The notes under the pieces: generated by a model
The model's input: the letters and a program-made list of their open reading frames with translations, nothing else
Database searches by the model: none
What the model was told of the DNA's origin: nothing
Program-made: the position numbers and the translations under genes
Shown: positions 57,628 through 64,000 of the stretch, in pieces
Layout of the letters: each line of letters starts with the position of its first letter
How positions within the stretch are numbered: the stretch's first letter is position 1
Assembly (NCBI RefSeq): GCF_016798325.1
Contig: NZ_JAERVO010000001.1
Span: 496,001 to 560,000, forward strand
Length of the DNA: 64,000 nt
Reading direction: 5' to 3'
Origin: Marinobacter mangrovi
GTDB taxonomy: Bacteria > Pseudomonadota > Gammaproteobacteria > Pseudomonadales > Oleiphilaceae

Positions 57628-58440
57628 ATGCAAGGCCTGAAACTGAGTCCGTTAGCGCTGTGCCTGGCTTTTGCGCCAGTGACCAGCTTCGCGGAGATTC
57701 AAGCGCTCGACGAGAGTGAGATGGGTAATGTGACCGGCCAGTCCGGCGTGTCCATCGAGCTCGAAACCAAGGTCAATATCGACGAGTTCCGTTACACCGA
57801 TGAGGGAACCCTGGCGATCAGCGATATCGAAATCGGCGGTACCAACCGCACCAATCTGTTCTCTGAAATCGGTTCCAACCTGACCAGTCAGCCGGCCAGC
57901 GATCTGCTGGATAACATCAGGATCAACATCGATGTTCTGGGCGACGGCGATGCGGTGGTCAACATCCTGCCGAATACGTTCGGCGCGGTGGACTTCCGTA
58001 TGAGCACCGGTCAGTGGGAGCTGCGTGGCGCCACCGACAGTACGACCATCCTGGACAACTTCCATATGGATGCGCTGATCGGCTCGGCCACCATTCGGGT
58101 GGATACGGCAACCGATATCCTGAATTTCAAGACGGACATTGCCATCGATGACATGGACTTCGATGCACCGTTCCTGGCGCTGGGGGTCAGGGACCTGCGT
58201 CTGACCGGCGACGAATACGACCCTGTTGCGCCGCAGCCGCTGGATCTGTTCGCCGACGTCGAGATGGATGTCTACCACGGTACCCGGGCCGATGGTCAAA
58301 GCGCACTGGCGATTGACCTCCAGGAATTCCGCTCCGATGTCTCCATAGGCGGGGTGCTGGTGGGCGGTACGTCGATTGGCTCGATTGCCCTGGATAATCT
58401 GTCCATCAACAACACGTCCCTGCGGGTCTACGGGCACTGA
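57628..58440 (+). CDS. Secreted protein with DUF6160-type N-terminus
   Basis: A 270-residue secreted protein. A signal peptide (about 1-22, SFA cut) is followed by IQALDESEMGNVTGQSGVSI, the conserved start of DUF6160-like proteins found in Pseudomonas and Marinobacter. The remaining sequence is acidic, rich in repeated I-D/V-D strand patterns, and looks like an extended beta structure without cysteine. AAGGGA precedes the ATG. It is alone between divergent or convergent neighbours and ends at its own terminator. A surface or filament role is a guess. Confidence 0.82.
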   Translation: MQGLKLSPLALCLAFAPVTSFAEIQALDESEMGNVTGQSGVSIELETKVNIDEFRYTDEGTLAISDIEIGGTNRTNLFSEIGSNLTSQPASDLLDNIRINIDVLGDGDAVVNILPNTFGAVDFRMSTGQWELRGATDSTTILDNFHMDALIGSATIRVDTATDILNFKTDIAIDDMDFDAPFLALGVRDLRLTGDEYDPVAPQPLDLFADVEMDVYHGTRADGQSALAIDLQEFRSDVSIGGVLVGGTSIGSIALDNLSINNTSLRVYGH

Positions 58441-58451
58441 GGCGGTGCCGG

Positions 58452-58480
58452 AAAGATCGCGGCAGTCCGCCGCGATCTTT
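58452..58480 (+). terminator. Rho-independent terminator of the DUF6160-type gene
   Basis: 12-bp stem AAAGATCGCGGC/GCCGCGATCTTT with a five-base loop, followed by a pyrimidine run, 11 bases after the stop. Confidence 0.8.
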
Positions 58481-58502
58481 CTTCTTTCAGACGTGCTGAA
58501 AA

Positions 58503-59336
58503 CTACTGATAATAACGCTGGATAATGTTTTCCATCCTCGTCCGGCCGTTTTTCTCCACCGTTTGCTTCAACGCGTCAATGCCCTCCTGAAACGCATTCA
58601 CCACGCCATCCGGAACATCCGGACTGAAGGCGAAATAAGCCTGGGTTTTCAGGAGCTCCCTGACCATGCCGTAGTGGGCGGTATTCAAATCGTTCCGATT
58701 GATGTACCAGAGGGCCGCCGCCTCGTTGTAGGCCCAGAGGTCAATGCGGCCCGCTGCCAGCATCAGGGCCAGGCTGTTGCCGTTGCTTTGCCGATAAAGA
58801 TGATCGCGGGAGAAGCCGGATTTCAGGGCGAGTTCCTCGCCAATGTCGTTGCGAATGACACCGACAATGGCGGAGGTGGGGTCGACCGGCGTCGCGTCAT
58901 CCCTGCGGGCAATCAATCCGATCTGGATGGGCATGACCGGACCCGCCCACTTGAACCGCTTTTCCCGGGATGGCACGCGCGCCGTCGCGAAAAGCACCTG
59001 ACGTGAGCCGTTCAGGGCGTCGGCATAGGCTCGGGCCCAGGGAAAGAAGCGGACATTGGCAGGATCGAAATTCAGGCCCAGGGGTTTATCCAGCGCTTCG
59101 AGGACATCAATGAAGATGCCCCGGGCGATCTCGCGGCCATCCGGGCTGGACGAATCCCGGAAGTTGTAGGGTGGAAAATCCTCGCTGACATACTGGAGTT
59201 GGCTAATGACATCGTCTGCCCGGAGGGGCTGGATGAAAAATGAGGAAGCCAGTGCCAGGGCTGCGGTCGGAAACCGACCGAGCCAGGACAGCATAACCGA
59301 GGTCATGCGAAGCACGATGCCATTCCTGCCTTTCAC
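58503..59336 (-). CDS. Periplasmic substrate-binding protein, SBP3-like
   Basis: A 277-residue secreted protein of the amino-acid-type extracellular solute-binding family. Signal peptide near the start (a hydrophobic run PTAALALASSFFIQPLRA), then YVSEDFPPYNFRDSSSPDG, the usual ligand-pocket opening, and GNSLALMLAAGRIDLWAYNE. Ligand unknown. The start is unclear: GTG 59336, ATG 59306 and ATG 59294 all leave a signal peptide, none with a good ribosome-binding site. No permease is fused or directly adjacent in the same family. Confidence 0.82.
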   Translation of the reverse strand: MKGRNGIVLRMTSVMLSWLGRFPTAALALASSFFIQPLRADDVISQLQYVSEDFPPYNFRDSSSPDGREIARGIFIDVLEALDKPLGLNFDPANVRFFPWARAYADALNGSRQVLFATARVPSREKRFKWAGPVMPIQIGLIARRDDATPVDPTSAIVGVIRNDIGEELALKSGFSRDHLYRQSNGNSLALMLAAGRIDLWAYNEAAALWYINRNDLNTAHYGMVRELLKTQAYFAFSPDVPDGVVNAFQEGIDALKQTVEKNGRTRMENIIQRYYQ

Positions 59337-59475
59337 GTCGATGAGGAGATGCGATCTCGAGGCCGGTGCCCATAGCGTGCTATCGACACCGGTCCTCCCT
59401 GAAAACTAACCGCAAAGGAGAGGAAATGCCAGTTTTGGCGACATAAACCCGAGAGAGGTTGCTGCTGAGGCCTGT

Positions 59476-60270
59476 TCAGCCAAGCAGCAGACTGTCATCA
59501 CTGACTTCGATGCCACGCTGCTTCTCGAACAGTTTCAGCAGGTCGCTGACAGTCAGCCCTTCGCGTTCCTGGCCGGCAATATCGAAGACCACCTGGCCCT
59601 GGTGCAGCATCACGGTACGTTCGCCCACTTCCAGCGCCTGTTTCATGCTGTGGGTGACCATCAGGGCCGTCTTCTTCTGGTCGTGGATGATGCGCTTGGT
59701 GAGATCCAGCACGAACTCCGCCGTGCGGGGGTCCAGGGCCGCGGTGTGCTCATCCAGCAGCAGGATGCTGGACGGGTTGAGGCTGGCCATCAGCAAACTG
59801 ACCGCCTGGCGCTGGCCGCCGGACAGCAGCCCCATCTTGTCCCCCAGGCGGTTCTCCAGCCCCAGGTTCAGCGTGGCCAGACCTTCCCGGAAGCGATCCC
59901 GGTAGCGGGTCTTGACGGCTGATCCGAGGCCCCGTCGCATGCCCCGTTTGATGGCCAGCGACATGTTTTCCTCAATGGTGAGGTTCTCGCAGGTTCCGGC
60001 CAGTGGATCCTGGAACACCCGGGAAACGCGACCGGCCCGTTTGTGGGTGGACAGGCGGGTGACGTCCACGCCATCCACTTCGATGCGGCCGCTGTCCACC
60101 AGCACCTCGCCGGACAGGGCGTTGAGGAGCGTGGATTTGCCGGCGCCGTTACTGCCGATCACCGTGACGAATTCGCCCTGATTCACGGTCAGGCTGAGGC
60201 CCCGCAGGGCCGGATTTTCCAAGGGCGTGCCCTTGCCGAAAGTGAGTCTGAGGTCTTTTACGGTAATCAT
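59476..60270 (-). CDS. ABC transporter ATPase, TrpZ-like
   Basis: A 264-residue ABC ATPase. Walker A is IGSNGAGKSTLLNALSGEV, signature LLSGGQRQAVSLLMASL, Walker B ILLLDEHTAALDPRT, and H-loop VTHSMKQAL. DEHTAALDP in place of DEPTSGLDP is typical of the ATPases that pair with TrpX-type binding proteins. It follows the permease gene with a three-base gap. Transport substrate is unknown. Confidence 0.9.
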   Translation of the reverse strand: MITVKDLRLTFGKGTPLENPALRGLSLTVNQGEFVTVIGSNGAGKSTLLNALSGEVLVDSGRIEVDGVDVTRLSTHKRAGRVSRVFQDPLAGTCENLTIEENMSLAIKRGMRRGLGSAVKTRYRDRFREGLATLNLGLENRLGDKMGLLSGGQRQAVSLLMASLNPSSILLLDEHTAALDPRTAEFVLDLTKRIIHDQKKTALMVTHSMKQALEVGERTVMLHQGQVVFDIAGQEREGLTVSDLLKLFEKQRGIEVSDDSLLLG

Positions 60271-60273
60271 GGC

Positions 60274-61170
60274 TCAGCTCCGGGAAAACAGGGCTTTCAC
60301 CGAATGCCGTGCATTCGGCAGGACAATGGCGAGAGTGACCAGAACGGCGGTGATCAGGTTGAGGTCCTGTGTTTTCAGGCCGATGAAGTCTGCGTTCAGC
60401 GCCAGGGCGATCGCCAGACGATAGAGGATCGCGCCGATAATGCATGCGAGCAGGGCCCGAATCACGCTGCGCGGCGCCAGGACGGCTTCACCGCCGATCA
60501 GGGAGGCCAGGCCGACGACGATCACGCCAACACCCATGGTCACGTCCGCCGCCCCCTGGCTCTGGGCAAACAGGGAGCCTGCCAGCGCCACCAGACCATT
60601 GGACAGCGCCACACCGAGAATGATCATCCAGCCGGTGGCAATGCCCTGGGCCCGCGCCATGCGGGGATTGGCGCCGGTGGCCCGCATTGCCAGACCGGTT
60701 TCCGATTCCATAAAACGCCACAGCAGGATCAGTACCACCACGGCGACGATAAAGAACAGCACGACTGGCACCTGATGGAAGGCCAGCTCCAGGTCGTACC
60801 AGGGGGTCAGCACGGTGTCTTCCGAGAGCAGGGCGATGTTGGGGCGCCCCATGATGCGCAGGTTGACGGAATAGAGCGCGATCATGGTCAGGATCGACGC
60901 CAGCAGATTGAGGATCTTCAGGCGCACGTTCAGCGTTGCCGTGACGGCGCCGGCCGCCATGCCGGCCAGAATCGCCGCGCCGGTCGCCAGCCAGGGATTC
61001 CAGCCGTTGATGATCATGACGGCTGAAACGGCAGCGCCCAATGGGAAACTGCCGTCCACTGTCAGGTCGGGAAAGTCGAGAACCCGGAATGACAGGTAAA
61101 TCCCGAAGGCAACCAGGCCGTAGATCAGCCCGGTTTCAAAGGCCCCGTACAGGGCGATTTCGCTCAGCAT
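60274..61170 (-). CDS. ABC transporter permease, TrpY-like
   Basis: A 298-residue permease of the branched-chain type (BPD_transp_2) with about eight to nine membrane helices. FRVLDFPDLTVDGSFPLGAA near the N-terminus and GANPRMARAQGIATGWMIIL in the middle are characteristic for the TrpXYZ-type subgroup. It lies between the binding protein (22 bases) and the ATPase (three bases). Confidence 0.9.
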   Translation of the reverse strand: MLSEIALYGAFETGLIYGLVAFGIYLSFRVLDFPDLTVDGSFPLGAAVSAVMIINGWNPWLATGAAILAGMAAGAVTATLNVRLKILNLLASILTMIALYSVNLRIMGRPNIALLSEDTVLTPWYDLELAFHQVPVVLFFIVAVVVLILLWRFMESETGLAMRATGANPRMARAQGIATGWMIILGVALSNGLVALAGSLFAQSQGAADVTMGVGVIVVGLASLIGGEAVLAPRSVIRALLACIIGAILYRLAIALALNADFIGLKTQDLNLITAVLVTLAIVLPNARHSVKALFSRS

Positions 61171-61192
61171 GGTGGTCCTACTGCAATATGGA

Positions 61193-62158
61193 TCAGTTTT
61201 CGATGACTTTTTCGGCGTCCTCGATGACGTCCGGTTTCAGCTCAATGCCCATGCGCTTGGCAGCGCCCGGGTTCACGTACAGGGAGAGTGTTTCCACCCC
61301 GCCAACCGGAATGTCGCCGGGGTTTTCACCCTTGAGCACGCGTCCCACGAGTTTGCCGGTCTGACGGCCAACGTCGTAGTAGTCGAAACCCAGGGCAGCG
61401 ACGGCGCCGCGGGAGACGGTCGCGGTATCGGCGGCGAAGACGGGAATCTTGGCGCGTTCACCGACGGAGATGACGGCTTCGGCGGCAGAGATCACGGTGT
61501 TGTCGGTGGTCAGGTAGATGGCGTCGACCTTGCCGACCAGGGAACGGGCAGCGCCGAGCACTTCGGACGTCTTGGTGGCTGCTGCCTTGACCAGTTTCAG
61601 GCCGCGGGCTTTCAGACGCTCATCCAGATCATTGACCAGAGCCACCGCATTGGCCTCGCCCGGGTTGTAGACGGTACCGATGGTCTTGGCGTCGGGCACC
61701 ACGCGCTGGACCATGTCCAGGTGTTTGTCCAGCGGCAGCATATCGCTGACACCGGTGATGTTGCTGCCGGGGTGCTCCAGGCTTTTGACCAGTTTCGCGC
61801 CCACCGGATCGGTCACCGCCGAGAAGACGACGGGAATGTCGCGGGCCGCAGCAGCAACGGTCTGGGCGGACGGTGTGGCAATGGCGACGATCACGTCCGG
61901 CTGGTCTCCCACGAACTTGCGGGCGATCTGGGCGGCAACCGCGGTGTTTGCCTGGGCGCTCTCATGCTCGTAGGTGACATCGGTGCCCTCGGCATAGCCT
62001 TCAGCGGTCAGTTCATCCTTGACGCCCTGGTAGACGGCGTCGAGGGCCGGGTGTTCAACGATCTGCGTCACGGCGACGACACGTGGGTCGGCCTGGAGGG
62101 CGCCAGCCACAAGCAGTGCGAGCGCTGCAAAGACAACTCTCAGGGTGGAACGATTCAT
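61193..62158 (-). CDS. ABC transporter substrate-binding protein, TrpX-like
   Basis: A 321-residue periplasmic protein of the ABC_sub_bind family (TrpX type, PF04392 style). Signal peptide about 1-23 (ends LQA), then VVAVTQIVEHPALDAVYQGV, KFVGDQPDVIVAIATPSAQT and IPVVFSAVTDPVGAKLVKSL. Streptococcal TrpX binds tryptophan; the ligand here is not determined. No lipobox cysteine is seen, unlike Gram-positive members. GGGAG supports ATG 62158. It heads the operon. Confidence 0.9.
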   Translation of the reverse strand: MNRSTLRVVFAALALLVAGALQADPRVVAVTQIVEHPALDAVYQGVKDELTAEGYAEGTDVTYEHESAQANTAVAAQIARKFVGDQPDVIVAIATPSAQTVAAAARDIPVVFSAVTDPVGAKLVKSLEHPGSNITGVSDMLPLDKHLDMVQRVVPDAKTIGTVYNPGEANAVALVNDLDERLKARGLKLVKAAATKTSEVLGAARSLVGKVDAIYLTTDNTVISAAEAVISVGERAKIPVFAADTATVSRGAVAALGFDYYDVGRQTGKLVGRVLKGENPGDIPVGGVETLSLYVNPGAAKRMGIELKPDVIEDAEKVIEN

Positions 62159-62311
62159 GCGGTGATACTCCCGATCCTCTGGTGGTTGGTGAGCCGTCTG
62201 AGCGGGTGTTCCCACCCATGCCAGCCGACCGATCGAACGGCGTCTGCCGGTTCAGCGGCTCTTCATTATGTCATTGCCCGGGAAAAATGCTGGGCCGCGA
62301 AAAGTGGCGGA

Positions 62312-62324
62312 TTCTATCATAGAA
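62312..62324. promoter_or_regulatory. Perfect palindrome in the TrpX-like operon promoter region
   Basis: TTCTAT-C-ATAGAA, a 13-base perfect inverted repeat 154 bases upstream of the binding-protein start. It may be an operator. It also lies 42 bases beyond... the stop side of the gene at 62366, with no T-tract, so it is not a terminator. It does not match TyrR or TrpR consensus. Confidence 0.5.
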
Positions 62325-62365
62325 CGTAAGGGATACTCTCTACGGGGTAGCCGCAGTGGCCGGTA

Positions 62366-62734
62366 TCAGGCCGATGGGCGGACGTGTCGGTACAGGAACT
62401 GGATACGCAGGTTGTGGCTGGCCCGCAGAATGGTATAGGTAAAGCCCGCGGCGAAGAGCAGGGCCAGGCCGGTCAGCAGGATGTCAGCGGTCATGTCGCC
62501 GTGCAGGCCCAACTGGAACGCCTTCAGCGCATTGCCGATATGCCGGAAAAGCAGATACAGCGTAAAGCCAAGCCCCAGCACGCAGGAGAGGATCTGCGTC
62601 AGGCTGATCATGAGTGGCGGAATGGTCGCCCGGTGACCGCAGTAGCTGCACTGGTAACGGTCGGCGGCATCCGGCTCGTCGATTCGCGAAACCGGATCCA
62701 TCAACCCCTTTCGGCAGTCAATGCAGACGTACAT
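62366..62734 (-). CDS. Zinc-ribbon plus membrane helices, unknown function
   Basis: A 122-residue protein. The N-terminus has two CxxC pairs, CIDCRKG and CSYCGHRA, a zinc-ribbon of about 30 residues; then two membrane segments (about 42-62 and 83-102). The ATG at 62734 follows AGGAAGGAC and places the first cysteine pair at once; an in-frame extension of nine codons is less likely. I do not recognise the family. It may be membrane-bound and redox- or metal-linked. Confidence 0.8.
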   Translation of the reverse strand: MYVCIDCRKGLMDPVSRIDEPDAADRYQCSYCGHRATIPPLMISLTQILSCVLGLGFTLYLLFRHIGNALKAFQLGLHGDMTADILLTGLALLFAAGFTYTILRASHNLRIQFLYRHVRPSA

Positions 62735-63059
62735 GATGTCCTTCCTGTTTCTGGTCGTCATCGCATTATGAGCAAGTTGTCAGGGGGTTGCCGGGTCTGG
62801 GTCACGTTTTACGGCGCAGTGTCGTCGTTCGCCTCTTGAGCCCTGCGGTCAGTATGGCTATCGTCATTTAGTTGAATACCTGTCACATTCTGGCGAAAAG
62901 CGCTGTGCTGAAATAGCCTGTAACAGGATTCGGCCACCGAAGGCCAGCGGTGTGGGCGGGCACAACGTGGTGCTCCGCTAAACCGGTTTCAGCGCATCCT
63001 AGCCGTGTTGGCGGGGTTGCGCAAAGATCAATAACAACAGACAGCAGACAAGGACCTCC
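62735..63059. other. Divergent intergenic region before the acyl-CoA synthetase
   Basis: 325 bases between the zinc-ribbon gene and the synthetase. It holds promoters in both directions and a PsrA-like inverted repeat (62979-62990). I see no gene or terminator. Confidence 0.5.
62979..62990. promoter_or_regulatory. PsrA-like box upstream of the acyl-CoA synthetase
   Basis: TAAAC-CG-GTTTC contains the AAAC-N2-GTTT palindrome and is close to the PsrA motif (G/C)AAAC-N2-4-GTTT(G/C) known from Pseudomonas, 70 bases upstream of the start. PsrA represses fatty-acid degradation genes. The 5' base differs from the consensus, so it is a candidate only. Confidence 0.5.
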
Positions 63060-64000
63060 ATGGACACCAAGAATAAACTTCCTCTTGATATGGTCTACCA
63101 CTGGGAAACAGCGCGTGCCGGAGACGTGTACCTGTCCCAGCCGATGGGCGGTGGCACTGTCATCGACTTCACCTGGCGACGTGCGGTGGGTGAGGCGCGG
63201 AGGATGGCGTCGTATCTCAAGTCGCTCAACCTGCCCGAGAATAGCCGCATCGGTATCCTTTCCAAGAACTGCGCCCACTGGATTCTATCCGACTGGGCCA
63301 TCTGGATGGCGGGCCATATTTCCGTCCCGCTGTATCCGACCCTGAACGCCGACACCGTTCACTACGTGTTGGAGCATAGCGGCTGTGAGGTGTTGTTTGT
63401 CGGTAAGCTGGACGACTGGGATAGTATGAAGGCCGGCGTGCCGGACAGTGTCCACTGCCTCTCTTATCCGCTGAGCCCGCCCAACGATTTCAAGACCTGG
63501 GACGATATTGTCGCGAAGTACCCGCCCATGAAGGAAAATGTCCAGCGCGATCCGCATGAGCTGGCGACCATCGTCTACACCTCCGGCAGCACCGGACGGC
63601 CCAAAGGGGTCATGCTGAGCTTTGAGAACCTGGGCTACGCCTCGGTTGGCGGAATGGAAGCGCTCGATGTGACCGCGAATGAGCGGATGTTGTCCTATTT
63701 ACCGCTGTCGCACGTGTTCGAGCGTTTTGTCGTGGAGCTGGGGTCGATGTACCGCGGGTTCCATCTGTATTTCGCCGAGTCCCTGGATACCTTCGTCGAA
63801 GATCTCAAGCGGGCCCAGCCGACGCTCTTCCTGGCGGTGCCCCGGATCTGGACCAAATTCCAGCACGGCGTTTTCCAGAAGATGCCCCAGGAGAAACTGG
63901 CACGTCTGCTGCGGATTCCGCTGCTCAATCGCCTGATCAAGCGGAAGGTGCTTACCAACCTGGGGCTCCAGCACGTGAAGTTCGCCGGTAGCGGTTCAGC
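63060..64000 (+). CDS. Long-chain acyl-CoA synthetase (AMP-binding), 3' truncated
   Basis: The first 313 residues of an adenylate-forming enzyme; the gene runs off the right edge. The nucleotide motif YTSGSTGRPKGVMLS is near residue 180, and SYLPLSHVFERFVVELGSMY near 220 is typical of the long-chain acyl-CoA synthetases related to FadD15/ACSL. The ATG at 63060 has AAGGA five bases upstream. It would activate fatty acids with ATP and CoA at the membrane. The remaining C-terminal domain is not in view. Confidence 0.9.
   Translation, partial: MDTKNKLPLDMVYHWETARAGDVYLSQPMGGGTVIDFTWRRAVGEARRMASYLKSLNLPENSRIGILSKNCAHWILSDWAIWMAGHISVPLYPTLNADTVHYVLEHSGCEVLFVGKLDDWDSMKAGVPDSVHCLSYPLSPPNDFKTWDDIVAKYPPMKENVQRDPHELATIVYTSGSTGRPKGVMLSFENLGYASVGGMEALDVTANERMLSYLPLSHVFERFVVELGSMYRGFHLYFAESLDTFVEDLKRAQPTLFLAVPRIWTKFQHGVFQKMPQEKLARLLRIPLLNRLIKRKVLTNLGLQHVKFAGSGS

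Noticed and set aside
62159-62365. Tryptophan leader peptide for the TrpX-like operon
   Set aside because: Short frames starting at ATG in the leader end quickly or contain no run of Trp codons, and no attenuator terminator is present.

Overview
The window looks like chromosomal backbone of a GC-rich marine gammaproteobacterium close to Marinobacter or Pseudomonas. This is inferred from gene order and protein character, not from a database search. Typical blocks are fixH-ccoG-ccoPQON, rluE-nudJ-mnmA-hflD-purB, cspD/clpS-clpA/infA-bpt-aat-trxB, lolCD/comEC-exbBD-msbA-lpxK-kdsB-murB, and a split B12-dependent ribonucleotide reductase (nrdJa/nrdJb). I see no tRNA, rRNA, insertion sequence, prophage or CRISPR array.

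Layout. 1-4762 (minus): cbb3 oxidase operon and its assembly factors, with an ANR/FNR-type box in front of ccoN. 5080-13642: alpha/beta hydrolase, rlmM, an ABM-fold protein, tusA, EamA permease, dsbD, epmC, rhlB, pdxB and a 58-residue protein whose last codons overlap the pdxB terminator. 13943-22000: htpX, an unknown protein, alaA, a Tag-like glycosylase, a gpx-ohrR operon with an OhrR-type operator, a hybrid histidine kinase and a membrane-anchored unknown. 22196-29819: a LysR regulator and the compact minus-strand rluE-nudJ-mnmA-hflD-purB-roxA-GNAT series. 29820-35200: cspD with a highly structured 3' region (possible small RNA), clpS-clpA, an AdeT-like binding protein, infA. 35411-42343: bpt-aat, trxB, a lone moxR, the agmatine pathway aguA-aguB, a BamE-like secreted protein, a PilZ protein. 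42543-54081: lipoprotein export (lolCD), DUF2062, comEC, exbBD, msbA, lpxK, Trm112-like, kdsB, a low-molecular-weight phosphatase and murB, a long envelope-biogenesis run. 54174-64000: nrdJb/nrdJa with an NrdR box, a secreted DUF6160-type protein, a periplasmic binding protein, a TrpXYZ-like ABC operon, a zinc-ribbon membrane protein and a truncated acyl-CoA synthetase.

The genes serve respiration at low oxygen, thiol and peroxide homeostasis, translation and tRNA modification, regulated proteolysis (ClpAS with the two N-end-rule transferases Bpt and Aat close by), polyamine catabolism, and lipopolysaccharide, lipoprotein and peptidoglycan synthesis. No obviously new multi-gene system stands out. 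The most useful unusual signals are non-coding: the multi-hairpin segment after cspD, the overlapped terminator at 13460-13483, the OhrR operator that places a glutathione peroxidase in an organic-peroxide regulon, the NrdR box, and several perfect inverted repeats in promoter regions.
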